The translations under genes and the position numbers were made by a program. From positions 1 to 45,179 of the forward strand of contig JAHDBF010000006.1 in NCBI GenBank assembly GCA_020630525.1: a stretch of 45,179 nucleotides of DNA, in the 5' to 3' direction. Under the pieces are notes generated by a model. It searched no databases. It was not told the origin of the DNA and saw only the letters and a program-made list of their open reading frames with translations. Positions 7,996 through 15,709 of the stretch are shown here, piece by piece. This DNA comes from Saprospiraceae bacterium. Its GTDB lineage: Bacteria; Bacteroidota; Bacteroidia; Chitinophagales; Saprospiraceae. Positions within the stretch are counted from its first letter, which is position 1. Every line of letters starts with the position of its first letter.

Positions 7996-10929
7996 TCAAT
8001 TTCCTGTACCTGCAGGTATAGACTTTAATGATATTATTCCACTGTTTGGATTACATTCAACTGGGGGAACACATTCTGCAGTAGTAATGCAATCTTCATT
8101 TCCTAAGGCATAACAAAATGGTGGAATATCAACTACTAAAAAGCCTGCTGGCAGATTGATTAAAACTCCTAGATCAAAACCTGTTACTCCTTCTCCCGGT
8201 GGACCTATTAATGCAATTACATCTGCTGCAGTCAACGCTGCTCCCGCTCCGGCTAATGCTCCATACAATACTGACAATTCATTTACTGGACAAACTACTA
8301 ATCCTGAACTACAAAGCAAACCGCCAGTTTGCGCATCCACATTGGCAATTATATCTGTTAAGCCTTCATGATTTATCGCTTGTATACATGCATCTCCATT
8401 TGCAGTATTTTCTGCTAAAGCTGCGGTTTCTGCTTCTGCAAGTGAACCGAATACATTTATTATTGTTCCATTCGGACCATCTGTTACTATATATTCAGTA
8501 ATAAATGTTCCAGTCGTATTTTCCATTTCATCACTAATAAAAGTACATGTTCCTGCAGTATGATTAATGGTAGGTGCCATTGCCATACAACTATTATCTA
8601 TACATTCCGCAGTAGTAATGCAATCTTCATTTCCTAAGGCATAACAAAATGGTGGAATATCAACTACTAAAAAGCCTGCTGGCAGATTGATTAAAACTCC
8701 TAGATCAAAACCTGTTACTCCTTCTCCCGGTGGACCTATTAATGCAATTACATCTGCTGCAGTCAACGCTGCTCCCGCTCCGGCTAATGCTCCATACAAT
8801 ACTGACAATTCATTTACTGGACAAACTACTAATCCTGAACTACAAAGCAAACCGCCAGTTTGCGCATCCACATTGGCAATTATATCTGTTAAGCCTTCAT
8901 GATTTATCGCTTGTATACATGCATCTCCATTTGCAGTATTTTCTGCTAAAGCTGCGGTTTCTGCTTCTGCAAGTGAACCGAATACATCTATTATTATTCC
9001 ACTTGGACCATCTGTTACTATATATTCAGTAATAAATGTTCCAGTTGTATTTTCCATTTCATCACTACTAAAAGTACATGTTCCTGCCGTATGACTAATG
9101 GTTGGTGCCATTGCCATACAATCTATTGGGCAAGCTGGCGTTGCAATAGTATGTGTCATCATACAACCATTGGTCGTTGTAACAGATATTTCTACTGTTC
9201 CTGCCAAGTCACCTGGCTGAGCAGTATACATTGACCCATCCCAGTTAGAAATATCTGCACCTCCTGTTGCATTAGATGCTGTCGCAGAAAAACCATCACC
9301 TGTACAATTTATAACTGGTGTATTTACACAATTTATCAATCCATCTAATGGATCTTGTGCGGCTGGGAATGTAGTCAAACTATAAGTCCCTAATGTTATC
9401 AACATATCATCGTTAGCCCCACTATCATCTATTCCATCTGCTCCAAAACAATTTATAGTTGCTGTCATCATCTCTAATAAATCTGTACAACTAGCATCAT
9501 TTAAGTTTGTTGGAACAGTACTATAGGTTATACTATTATCTGTATTCGAATCTGATAGTGCGACTATAACGCTAGCATCTGCTTCCAATGCTGTTTGCCA
9601 TGTAGTAATCTCATCTGTCAATGAACCGCTACAAATTGATGCTGCACCGTTTATTGGTGTTACCGCTGGACATCCTGCTGGACAAGCTGGCGTTGTAATA
9701 GTTACAACATCTGTACAAGGTGATCCTACGATACTGCTAGTTATCATAATATCAATTGTTCCTGCTAAATCTCCAGGCAAAGAAGTGTACACACCTGTTG
9801 AAGCATTCCAATTTGAAAGCATTGCTCCACCTGTTGGATTAGAAGCCACACCTAAAATATCTGAGCAAAAAGTGGTGATTGTATTGGTACAAAGAACTTC
9901 TGCTTCATTTGGTGTTTGTATAGCAGGATATACTATTAATGTAAACACTCCTGCTAATATATAGACATCGTCACCACCACCTACGACTCCGTTAGGTCCG
10001 TAGCACAATATATAGGCAAAGGTGATTTGATTCTCTAGGGCGCAACTTGTAGGTGCAGTATGTATCCCGTCTGCCGTTCCAATGACTGGCGGAATTGCTT
10101 CTGTTGGATTCATTGTAGTAGAATAAATAATAGTTGCATCTGTATTTATATCTGCTACTGCAGCGATTATTGTAGGATCAGCCTCAAGGTTATTCTGCCA
10201 ATCTATTATTTCATTGGCAAGACCTCCTGAACAGATTGTCGCAGAATCATTTTCTGTTAAAACATCTGGACAACATCCTATTTTCTGTACACAACAGCCT
10301 GGATTTAAGAAATCTGAATTATAACATCCATCATTAGAAAAATCACTGATATTAGCCCCCGCCACTGGGATTGTAGAAGGAGGATTGGCAGAATCATAAT
10401 TCAGTGCATAAATAAAATAATCGCCATTTGATTCATCAATTCCAAAATTTCCTGAAGTATTTGTTTCTACGACAAGACCAGTTTCGTCTGTTAAAAAATA
10501 TTGTAAAAGGTCACCAGAAACAGTTCCTGGATTGTATGTTGCCGATATTAAATCTGAACTACATAAACACTCCAAAAATATTGGACTTCCCATAAAATCG
10601 TTGGTACATCCTACAATGTCTGCTGGATTATTGCCTACTTGCGGTGGTACATTTGTTGGAGGATTAGTTGAATCATACACCAAATATAAAAATTGTGTTA
10701 CGGATCCAACTTCTGCTCCAGTTAAAGTGACAGAACTGCCACCTAAAATAACTGCAGCAATATTCCCTGCTTCATCAAGTTGTAAGTAATATTCTGTATC
10801 ACCTCCTATTGCTCCGCTGTTGGTTACTGTAAATGAGCAAGTCTGCGCGACAGCAAAACTCGACATAAATACAGCAATTACAGAGAACCAAAAGTTTCGT
10901 AATTTATTTATTTTATAATTTTTTGTCAT
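7996..10929 (-). CDS. Secreted cysteine-rich protein with a near-identical 177-residue internal duplication (977 aa)
   Basis: The function is not recognised. The signal peptide (about residues 1-28) ends SSFAVAQ. The N-terminal part has two related segments with 'YDS(T/A)NPP'. The middle has two diverged units starting ICSG(G/S)L, each with W-(Q/x)-(N/T)-x-LEAD, 'GDLAGT' and a closing 'TPACP'. The C-terminal third holds two almost identical 177-residue units (CMAMAPTI... to ...DCITTAEC). The protein ends NSGIISLKSIPAGTGN, similar to the end of the 662-aa protein. No classical T9SS domain is seen. ATG at 10929 is chosen because it gives a complete signal peptide. It lies 41 bases after the preceding minus-strand gene, without a terminator between them, so the two probably share a transcript. 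A perfect hairpin terminator follows it. Confidence 0.85.
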   Translation of the reverse strand: MTKNYKINKLRNFWFSVIAVFMSSFAVAQTCSFTVTNSGAIGGDTEYYLQLDEAGNIAAVILGGSSVTLTGAEVGSVTQFLYLVYDSTNPPTNVPPQVGNNPADIVGCTNDFMGSPIFLECLCSSDLISATYNPGTVSGDLLQYFLTDETGLVVETNTSGNFGIDESNGDYFIYALNYDSANPPSTIPVAGANISDFSNDGCYNSDFLNPGCCVQKIGCCPDVLTENDSATICSGGLANEIIDWQNNLEADPTIIAAVADINTDATIIYSTTMNPTEAIPPVIGTADGIHTAPTSCALENQITFAYILCYGPNGVVGGGDDVYILAGVFTLIVYPAIQTPNEAEVLCTNTITTFCSDILGVASNPTGGAMLSNWNASTGVYTSLPGDLAGTIDIMITSSIVGSPCTDVVTITTPACPAGCPAVTPINGAASICSGSLTDEITTWQTALEADASVIVALSDSNTDNSITYSTVPTNLNDASCTDLLEMMTATINCFGADGIDDSGANDDMLITLGTYSLTTFPAAQDPLDGLINCVNTPVINCTGDGFSATASNATGGADISNWDGSMYTAQPGDLAGTVEISVTTTNGCMMTHTIATPACPIDCMAMAPTISHTAGTCTFSSDEMENTTGTFITEYIVTDGPSGIIIDVFGSLAEAETAALAENTANGDACIQAINHEGLTDIIANVDAQTGGLLCSSGLVVCPVNELSVLYGALAGAGAALTAADVIALIGPPGEGVTGFDLGVLINLPAGFLVVDIPPFCYALGNEDCITTAECIDNSCMAMAPTINHTAGTCTFISDEMENTTGTFITEYIVTDGPNGTIINVFGSLAEAETAALAENTANGDACIQAINHEGLTDIIANVDAQTGGLLCSSGLVVCPVNELSVLYGALAGAGAALTAADVIALIGPPGEGVTGFDLGVLINLPAGFLVVDIPPFCYALGNEDCITTAECVPPVECNPNSGIISLKSIPAGTGN
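8071..8590 (-). repeat. Direct repeat, copy 2 in protein order (531-bp period)
   Basis: This 520-bp stretch matches 8602-9121 with about ten mismatches by eye. Nearly all mismatches lie in the last 130 bases on the right; the first roughly 390 bases differ at about one position. It encodes the more C-terminal of the two 177-residue units. Confidence 0.95.
8602..9121 (-). repeat. Direct repeat, copy 1 in protein order (531-bp period)
   Basis: Partner of 8071-8590, offset by exactly 531 bases (177 codons), so the reading frame is kept. The identity at DNA level, including synonymous positions, points to a recent duplication or ongoing gene conversion. Confidence 0.95.
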
Positions 10930-10970
10930 ACCTAATTTTTTAGTTTGTTCAATTAATTAATTAGATATGA

Positions 10971-13811
10971 TTAACCTTTAGACCATGTACCGTTGGTGAT
11001 GGTGCATGATGTAACTACACAGGCGGATGCATCGACAGCGACTTCGATAGAACAACCTTCTGAATCAGTAACTGTGACCATTAATGGATTGGCATTGCTT
11101 GTGCTTATAAAACTTATAGTCCCACCTGTTGATGTTCCTGAAATATCGGTACCTGCAACGGTAAAGAGGTAATCAGAACCATCAAAACAAGGCATACCAC
11201 CTGATATATCAAAAGTTATTGAACAATCTGCGCCTGCAACTGGTGCTACAGGAGTAGCTGTCATTTCTGTTAAAAATACTACAGGTGCTGGCTCTCCCAT
11301 AACTGCGGAAGGACAAATATCACCCCAAGTATTGTCTGCATTATTGCCATCAACAAGCGGTGATAAATACACTACTGAACATGTTGGAATAGAAGTGCTT
11401 CCATCGTTTATATAACCTGCAGTGCCACCAGGTGCATCGGATTCATATATAGTGATTGCAGATATATCTGTTGGAGCTGTTGGAGAATTGTGTATTGCAT
11501 ATCCTATAGTCATACATCCTGGGTAATCGCAAGAAGTCTCTGCTACGCAGTACGAAGTTGGAGGACATTCTGTTGCAGAACTAGAAGGAGTTAATACTTC
11601 TCCATTGCAAAAGATTGCTGGTCCTTCAGCAGCAGGATCGGTTGTCGCATTTGTAACAGTTTCTCCATCAGGATCGACATAAGATATTTCGCCAGCAGTC
11701 ACTTCTATTTCGTTAATTTCCAAAGTATATGGCCCAGCTGCGGCAGCGCCTGCGGCATCAACTTGAATTGCTAACACTTCTCCTGGAGTTAAGCAACATT
11801 TAGTAGTAGGTCCACATGTTGAGCATCCATTGACACAAGGATTTAATTCACAAGAGCCAGTAGTAGATTCATATATTCTTGATGCTAATCCACCATAGCA
11901 CCCTGCAGTTGTTCCATCAAAAGTATTATACACATTATAATTTAAAGCTGTGTTTGCAGTTAAATTAATTTCTACAGAGCCTGAGTTTGGCACAGTAAAG
12001 TAATGCCATGTGGTCATTCCTCCACCATTTATTGGTTCTCCAGCAAATTTCTCTATGCATGCATTAGAATTATCTCCATCAAGAGATAATGCACCGCAAG
12101 ATCCTATGGCATTTACTGGAACTTCGTAGGAAGCATCAGCCAGTGCCAAACACATATTGTCATTTCCAGGTCCTACAATTCCAGTCCCGAGTTGGTCACA
12201 TCGAGCAGCATCTACGCAAGGAGGATGACCTCCAGGATAAGCAACAGATTGGTCATAAATCCAAACGTTCATATTACCTGCTGCAACAGTAGGTTCATCA
12301 AAAACAACATAGTAAGTATATCCGGGTTCTAGACAACTTGCATCTATTTCAGCAATATCATTACCTAGAGCGCCGCCATCACTAAATGCAATAGCTGTTA
12401 AATTGGCGCAGGAAAGTGTTGCATCCGTTCCAGGTGCAAATGCGGGATCATATTCAAATAAAGCCATTTGTTCTCCTTGCAAGGACATATTGGCTTCTAT
12501 ACTTACTTGCCCACTTGCAGGAGCAACGAATGAAATCCAAACTGATGATTCTGCAATATCTCCATTAGGATCTACTCCAGTTAAATCATACACATGTGGA
12601 TCGTCAACAATTATTTCATCATCAAAAGCACAACCTCTATCAATGCTAAAATCTTCAGTAGTAGTTGCGTTGTCACTAATGGTTGTACTTGCAGCATTAG
12701 CTGTAGCATCTATTGCTCCACAAGGGATATCATATGTAGGTCTATTACTTGTAAGTTCAGTGTCTTCTGAGCAAATAGCAATATCTAACTGACCTAATTC
12801 ATTTGCATCATCAGAGCTTACCGCTATGTAATATACTTCACCAGGAATCAGGCCATTTGCACCTGCCAATAAATCATTACAATCTAGTTCGAGATCTGCC
12901 TGTGATGAAGTAGAGAGTGGACCACCTAAATCGGCAAAGGCACCATCTTGTGCATTTAAGTATGCATATTTTGAATAAGGTTGAGGATTACATGCCACAA
13001 AGCCATCACAGCCATATCCATCAACTGCATGATAAATGACGAACTCAGTTCCTATCTGGGTGTTGCCATTAGGGTCGGTAGTAATAGAAATAGCACCTGC
13101 TGGCATTGTAAATGCAAACCATGCAGTTCCCCCTACACTCATGTTTAGTACGCCTGGATCATAAATTTGTCCTGGAGGGTCTAATACAAGTTCATCCGCC
13201 TCATAAGTTTGATCTCCACACCAAGCCCACTCTGTAACAGAGCAATCAGCAGTCAATAACGGTGCATCACAAATGTTATCCGGTACTGTAGGTAAACTAG
13301 GCGCACCATCTACCGTGACAGAGACAGTGATCGAATAATCTGCTTCTGCACATGATGTACCACCAGGACCATTCGTTCCAAAACCATTAAATGTTGTTGT
13401 TCCAGGAGCTAAAGGGATCATTTCATTTTGTGTACCATTTGTTCCTTGTCCATCACTATCGCAGTTAGTAAATCCCAATCCACCATCATCTTCACATCCT
13501 TTCCATTCAAATAAAAGCATATTTGGTATACATGCATTGTACATCTCCGAAAATATTTGCGCTGGGACATTTGGCGCACTTTGACTAGTCCCATTAAGTT
13601 GTTCATATTGAAAACTTAAGGGAAAACCATTTCCATCGACATCAGGACCATCTTGTACACTAATGGCCCATAAGTTATCAGAATCTCCGAATAAGTCACA
13701 ATCTGCATTTAAGGTTGTCGAACCACCAGTTACAGTAACTGTGACTGTTGCTTGGCCAAAAATAATGCAGGAAAGTGCAGAAAATATTGGTATAAATATA
13801 AATTTTTTCAT
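10971..13811 (-). CDS. Secreted protein with PPC-like beta domains (946 aa)
   Basis: The specific function is not recognised. The start is ATG at 13811, giving MKKFIFIPIF... and a signal peptide ending IIFGQ. A longer in-frame start at 13862 would only add 17 residues in front of this signal peptide and overlap the upstream gene. Three segments with 'WFAFTMP', 'WISFVAP' and 'WHYFTVP' followed by beta strands and 'Y(Y/T)(I/Y)(A/V)V' look like bacterial pre-peptidase C-terminal (PPC)-like domains. A SprB-like segment ('GGMPCFDGSDYLFTVAGTD', 'VTVTDSEGC') is near the C-terminus. The protein ends CTITNGTWSKG, without a clear T9SS domain. It starts one base after the stop of the 164-aa gene, so translation is probably coupled, and the 977-aa gene follows 41 bases later. 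A surface or adhesive role is inference. Confidence 0.85.
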   Translation of the reverse strand: MKKFIFIPIFSALSCIIFGQATVTVTVTGGSTTLNADCDLFGDSDNLWAISVQDGPDVDGNGFPLSFQYEQLNGTSQSAPNVPAQIFSEMYNACIPNMLLFEWKGCEDDGGLGFTNCDSDGQGTNGTQNEMIPLAPGTTTFNGFGTNGPGGTSCAEADYSITVSVTVDGAPSLPTVPDNICDAPLLTADCSVTEWAWCGDQTYEADELVLDPPGQIYDPGVLNMSVGGTAWFAFTMPAGAISITTDPNGNTQIGTEFVIYHAVDGYGCDGFVACNPQPYSKYAYLNAQDGAFADLGGPLSTSSQADLELDCNDLLAGANGLIPGEVYYIAVSSDDANELGQLDIAICSEDTELTSNRPTYDIPCGAIDATANAASTTISDNATTTEDFSIDRGCAFDDEIIVDDPHVYDLTGVDPNGDIAESSVWISFVAPASGQVSIEANMSLQGEQMALFEYDPAFAPGTDATLSCANLTAIAFSDGGALGNDIAEIDASCLEPGYTYYVVFDEPTVAAGNMNVWIYDQSVAYPGGHPPCVDAARCDQLGTGIVGPGNDNMCLALADASYEVPVNAIGSCGALSLDGDNSNACIEKFAGEPINGGGMTTWHYFTVPNSGSVEINLTANTALNYNVYNTFDGTTAGCYGGLASRIYESTTGSCELNPCVNGCSTCGPTTKCCLTPGEVLAIQVDAAGAAAAGPYTLEINEIEVTAGEISYVDPDGETVTNATTDPAAEGPAIFCNGEVLTPSSSATECPPTSYCVAETSCDYPGCMTIGYAIHNSPTAPTDISAITIYESDAPGGTAGYINDGSTSIPTCSVVYLSPLVDGNNADNTWGDICPSAVMGEPAPVVFLTEMTATPVAPVAGADCSITFDISGGMPCFDGSDYLFTVAGTDISGTSTGGTISFISTSNANPLMVTVTDSEGCSIEVAVDASACVVTSCTITNGTWSKG

Positions 13812-13812
13812 T

Positions 13813-14307
13813 TTAGTTGGTTTGGTCTTTGACAATGATTGAATCCCATAATCTGTATTCATTATTCCACTTAAAGATTGGTGAAATAAAAATTGAGTAT
13901 TTCATAGTGCTTCCGTTGTCGCAAATGAGTTCTACGACACTACTTTGTCCATTACCTCTAAATTTATGTTTGACTTGTTTGATATGGGATTTTTTAAACC
14001 CTTTTGACTTTAATTGTTGAGATACTTTTATAAAGTCGTTTTGTAATCTGACTCGAATGTCATTTTGAAATTTCACATGATTTTTCATCATATTTTGAGT
14101 CCTCTTATTCTTCATGAATTCTGAGCCTCTCATTGACATAATATCTAATGTGTCTGGAATATAAGATGATAGTGAAGTATAATCATCCGCATTGATGAGA
14201 TCAATGATTTCCTTGGCTACGATATCAAATTCTGATGTTGCAGATTCTGTTTGTGTATGTCCAAAAGTATAAGACATGACGAAACAAAAAATCAAGATAT
14301 TTTTCAT
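13813..14307 (-). CDS. Small exported protein of unknown function (164 aa)
   Basis: Not recognised as a named family. The preferred start is ATG at 14307, which gives MKNILIFCFVMSYTFGHTQ, a signal peptide; an in-frame start at 14328 only adds seven residues. The mature part is about 145 residues, first helical and Asp-rich (FDIVAKEIIDLINADDY), then basic (about 55-110), then a predicted beta region with 'SVVELICDNGSTMKYSIFISP' split across strands and 'YRLWDSIIV' at the end. That pattern resembles small exported alpha/beta proteins of Bacteroidota. It is the first gene of the minus-strand block and is separated by one base from the 946-aa gene, so both should be co-expressed. A leader AAACCACCTGAAA precedes the ATG. 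Confidence 0.75.
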   Translation of the reverse strand: MKNILIFCFVMSYTFGHTQTESATSEFDIVAKEIIDLINADDYTSLSSYIPDTLDIMSMRGSEFMKNKRTQNMMKNHVKFQNDIRVRLQNDFIKVSQQLKSKGFKKSHIKQVKHKFRGNGQSSVVELICDNGSTMKYSIFISPIFKWNNEYRLWDSIIVKDQTN

Positions 14308-14358
14308 TTTCAGGTGGTTTTTAATCAAATTAGTTTAAACTATAACCTACATTAGGCT

Positions 14359-14378
14359 AAACAATTTCCGAATTGTTT
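14359..14378. repeat. Inverted repeat AAACAATT-TCCG-AATTGTTT in the divergent intergenic region
   Basis: A perfect 8-bp stem with a four-base centre, followed on the plus strand by three more T residues. It lies between the divergent start codons at 14307 and 14465. It could be an operator for a dimeric regulator, or a weak terminator-like hairpin of an upstream RNA. No experimental support is available from sequence alone. Confidence 0.5.
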
Positions 14379-14400
14379 TTTACAAGGTTCTAATATTGTA

Positions 14401-14436
14401 AATAGTAAATATATAAACAAATTTGTATTTGCTATT
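14401..14436. repeat. Imperfect inverted repeat AATAGTAAATA ... TATTTGCTATT
   Basis: The 11-base arms match with one mismatch around a 14-base centre that contains most of the palindrome ACAAATTTGT (14417-14426). It lies 29 bases before the TTG start of the gamma-carboxylase-like gene. The region is AT-rich, so chance is possible, but it is a reasonable candidate operator or promoter-proximal site. Confidence 0.4.
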
Positions 14437-14464
14437 AATAAAAAAACTAAAAAAGTAGATCGTC

Positions 14465-15694
14465 TTGTTTAATTTTAAACATAGCCATATAACATTCCTA
14501 ATAATCTTCTCTGGTTGTTTGATTTTTGAATCATATCGATGGTTTGATTGCTGGACTAACTTTGGTAAATCGACAGAAATCCAATTTAAGTTTGACTTAT
14601 TTAATGCTGTACAAATAGCGCCAACGCTTATTATGCAGCTTCTTTCTATTTTAATGGGTTTATTGGCGATCGGGATACTAATTAGAGGTATTATTTCTAG
14701 TATTTCATTAATTAGTTATTTGGTTATCTATGTATACTTTATTTTGGTCGAAGTAAGTAATTATAATAATCATTACTATTTAGTTGCATTATTCTTATTT
14801 ATATTTATAATTAGCTCATTCAGAAATAATTATGACAATGTTAATAGAAGTAAATTTATTCAGCATTTAAATCCTTCTACTGTTTATCTTCTTATTTTTC
14901 AGACAATCTTGGTATATGTATATGGTGGAATTGCGAAATTAAATTCGGATTGGCTTTCAGGTAATGTAATGCGTTCAGTATTTGAATCAGGAGCGATAAA
15001 AAGTTATGGGGTATCTATAGATTTTTTAGTTCCATTTTATACTTACTCGGGATTGCTGATAGATTTGATTATTGCTCCGCTTTTACTTTTCAAGCCGTTA
15101 CGAAAATTTTCAATATTTATATTAATCATCTTTCATACAATTAATTTTTTAACCTTGAATATTGGCATATTTCCAATATTGATGATAGGTGTCATTTTTT
15201 TGTTTTTAAACATTCCAAAATTAGAGGACTTTTCTTTTTACACATATAGCTTAGTTCAAAAATCAATTATTGCTATATTTATAATTATTCAAATTGTACT
15301 TCCTACGGTGCATTATTTTATTCCAGGAAATGTAGATTGGACTGGGGAAGGGAAATTCGTCAGTTGGCGAATGAAAACACCGCATAAGACCGTTCATGAA
15401 TTTGAGGTTTTTGTTTTTGATAATGTTACCAACGTAGAGTATCGACCAAATGTAAAGATATCAGATCAACAGTTGAATGCCTTAATTTACTATCCAACTT
15501 TATTGCCACAATTTTTAAAAGGATTGATCAACAAAATTCCAAATAAAAACGCTTGTGATATACGATTTGAGTTAAATATAATAACGAGTATGAATGGCCG
15601 AGAAAAGCAAGCAGTGTATGATCGTAACTTTAGCATTTGTAAATTAAAAAATTACAGCTTTCGCCATAATGAATGGATTCTTCCGTTAGAATAA
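14465..15694 (+). CDS. Vitamin K-dependent gamma-carboxylase (VKGC/GGCX) homologue, HTTM-domain membrane protein
   Basis: A multi-pass membrane protein of 409 aa matching the core of GGCX. In GGCX this enzyme oxidises reduced vitamin K and carboxylates protein Glu residues. Visible family features in order: 'FESYRWFDCW' near the N-terminus, NNHYYL (His103, at the position of human His160), 'YGGIAKLNSDWLSG' (Lys158, at the position of the catalytic Lys218 in human 'GVKKLDADWVEG'), 'GLLIDL', 'FHTINFLTLNIGIFP', then a C-terminal soluble part with 'SWRMKTPHK' and 'MNGREKQAVYDRN' that aligns with the lumenal region of GGCX. The start is TTG at 14465; an in-frame stop lies at 14456 and the next Met is far inside. 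The downstream LuxR-type gene begins 15 bases after the stop, so they form one operon. The substrate is unknown; bacterial members may act on other proteins, peptides or lipids. Confidence 0.82.
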   Translation: MFNFKHSHITFLIIFSGCLIFESYRWFDCWTNFGKSTEIQFKFDLFNAVQIAPTLIMQLLSILMGLLAIGILIRGIISSISLISYLVIYVYFILVEVSNYNNHYYLVALFLFIFIISSFRNNYDNVNRSKFIQHLNPSTVYLLIFQTILVYVYGGIAKLNSDWLSGNVMRSVFESGAIKSYGVSIDFLVPFYTYSGLLIDLIIAPLLLFKPLRKFSIFILIIFHTINFLTLNIGIFPILMIGVIFLFLNIPKLEDFSFYTYSLVQKSIIAIFIIIQIVLPTVHYFIPGNVDWTGEGKFVSWRMKTPHKTVHEFEVFVFDNVTNVEYRPNVKISDQQLNALIYYPTLLPQFLKGLINKIPNKNACDIRFELNIITSMNGREKQAVYDRNFSICKLKNYSFRHNEWILPLE

Positions 15695-15709
15695 AAGAAT
15701 CGAAGTACT

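Noticed and set aside
8156-9032. Two pairs of identical plus-strand open frames (71 and 100 aa), opposite the 977-aa gene
   Set aside because: They are antisense shadows of the near-identical 531-bp duplication; they look conserved only because the underlying coding repeat is duplicated.
12403-12792. 129-aa plus-strand open frame
   Set aside because: It lies wholly within the PPC-like secreted protein gene on the other strand, with no signal or domain of its own.
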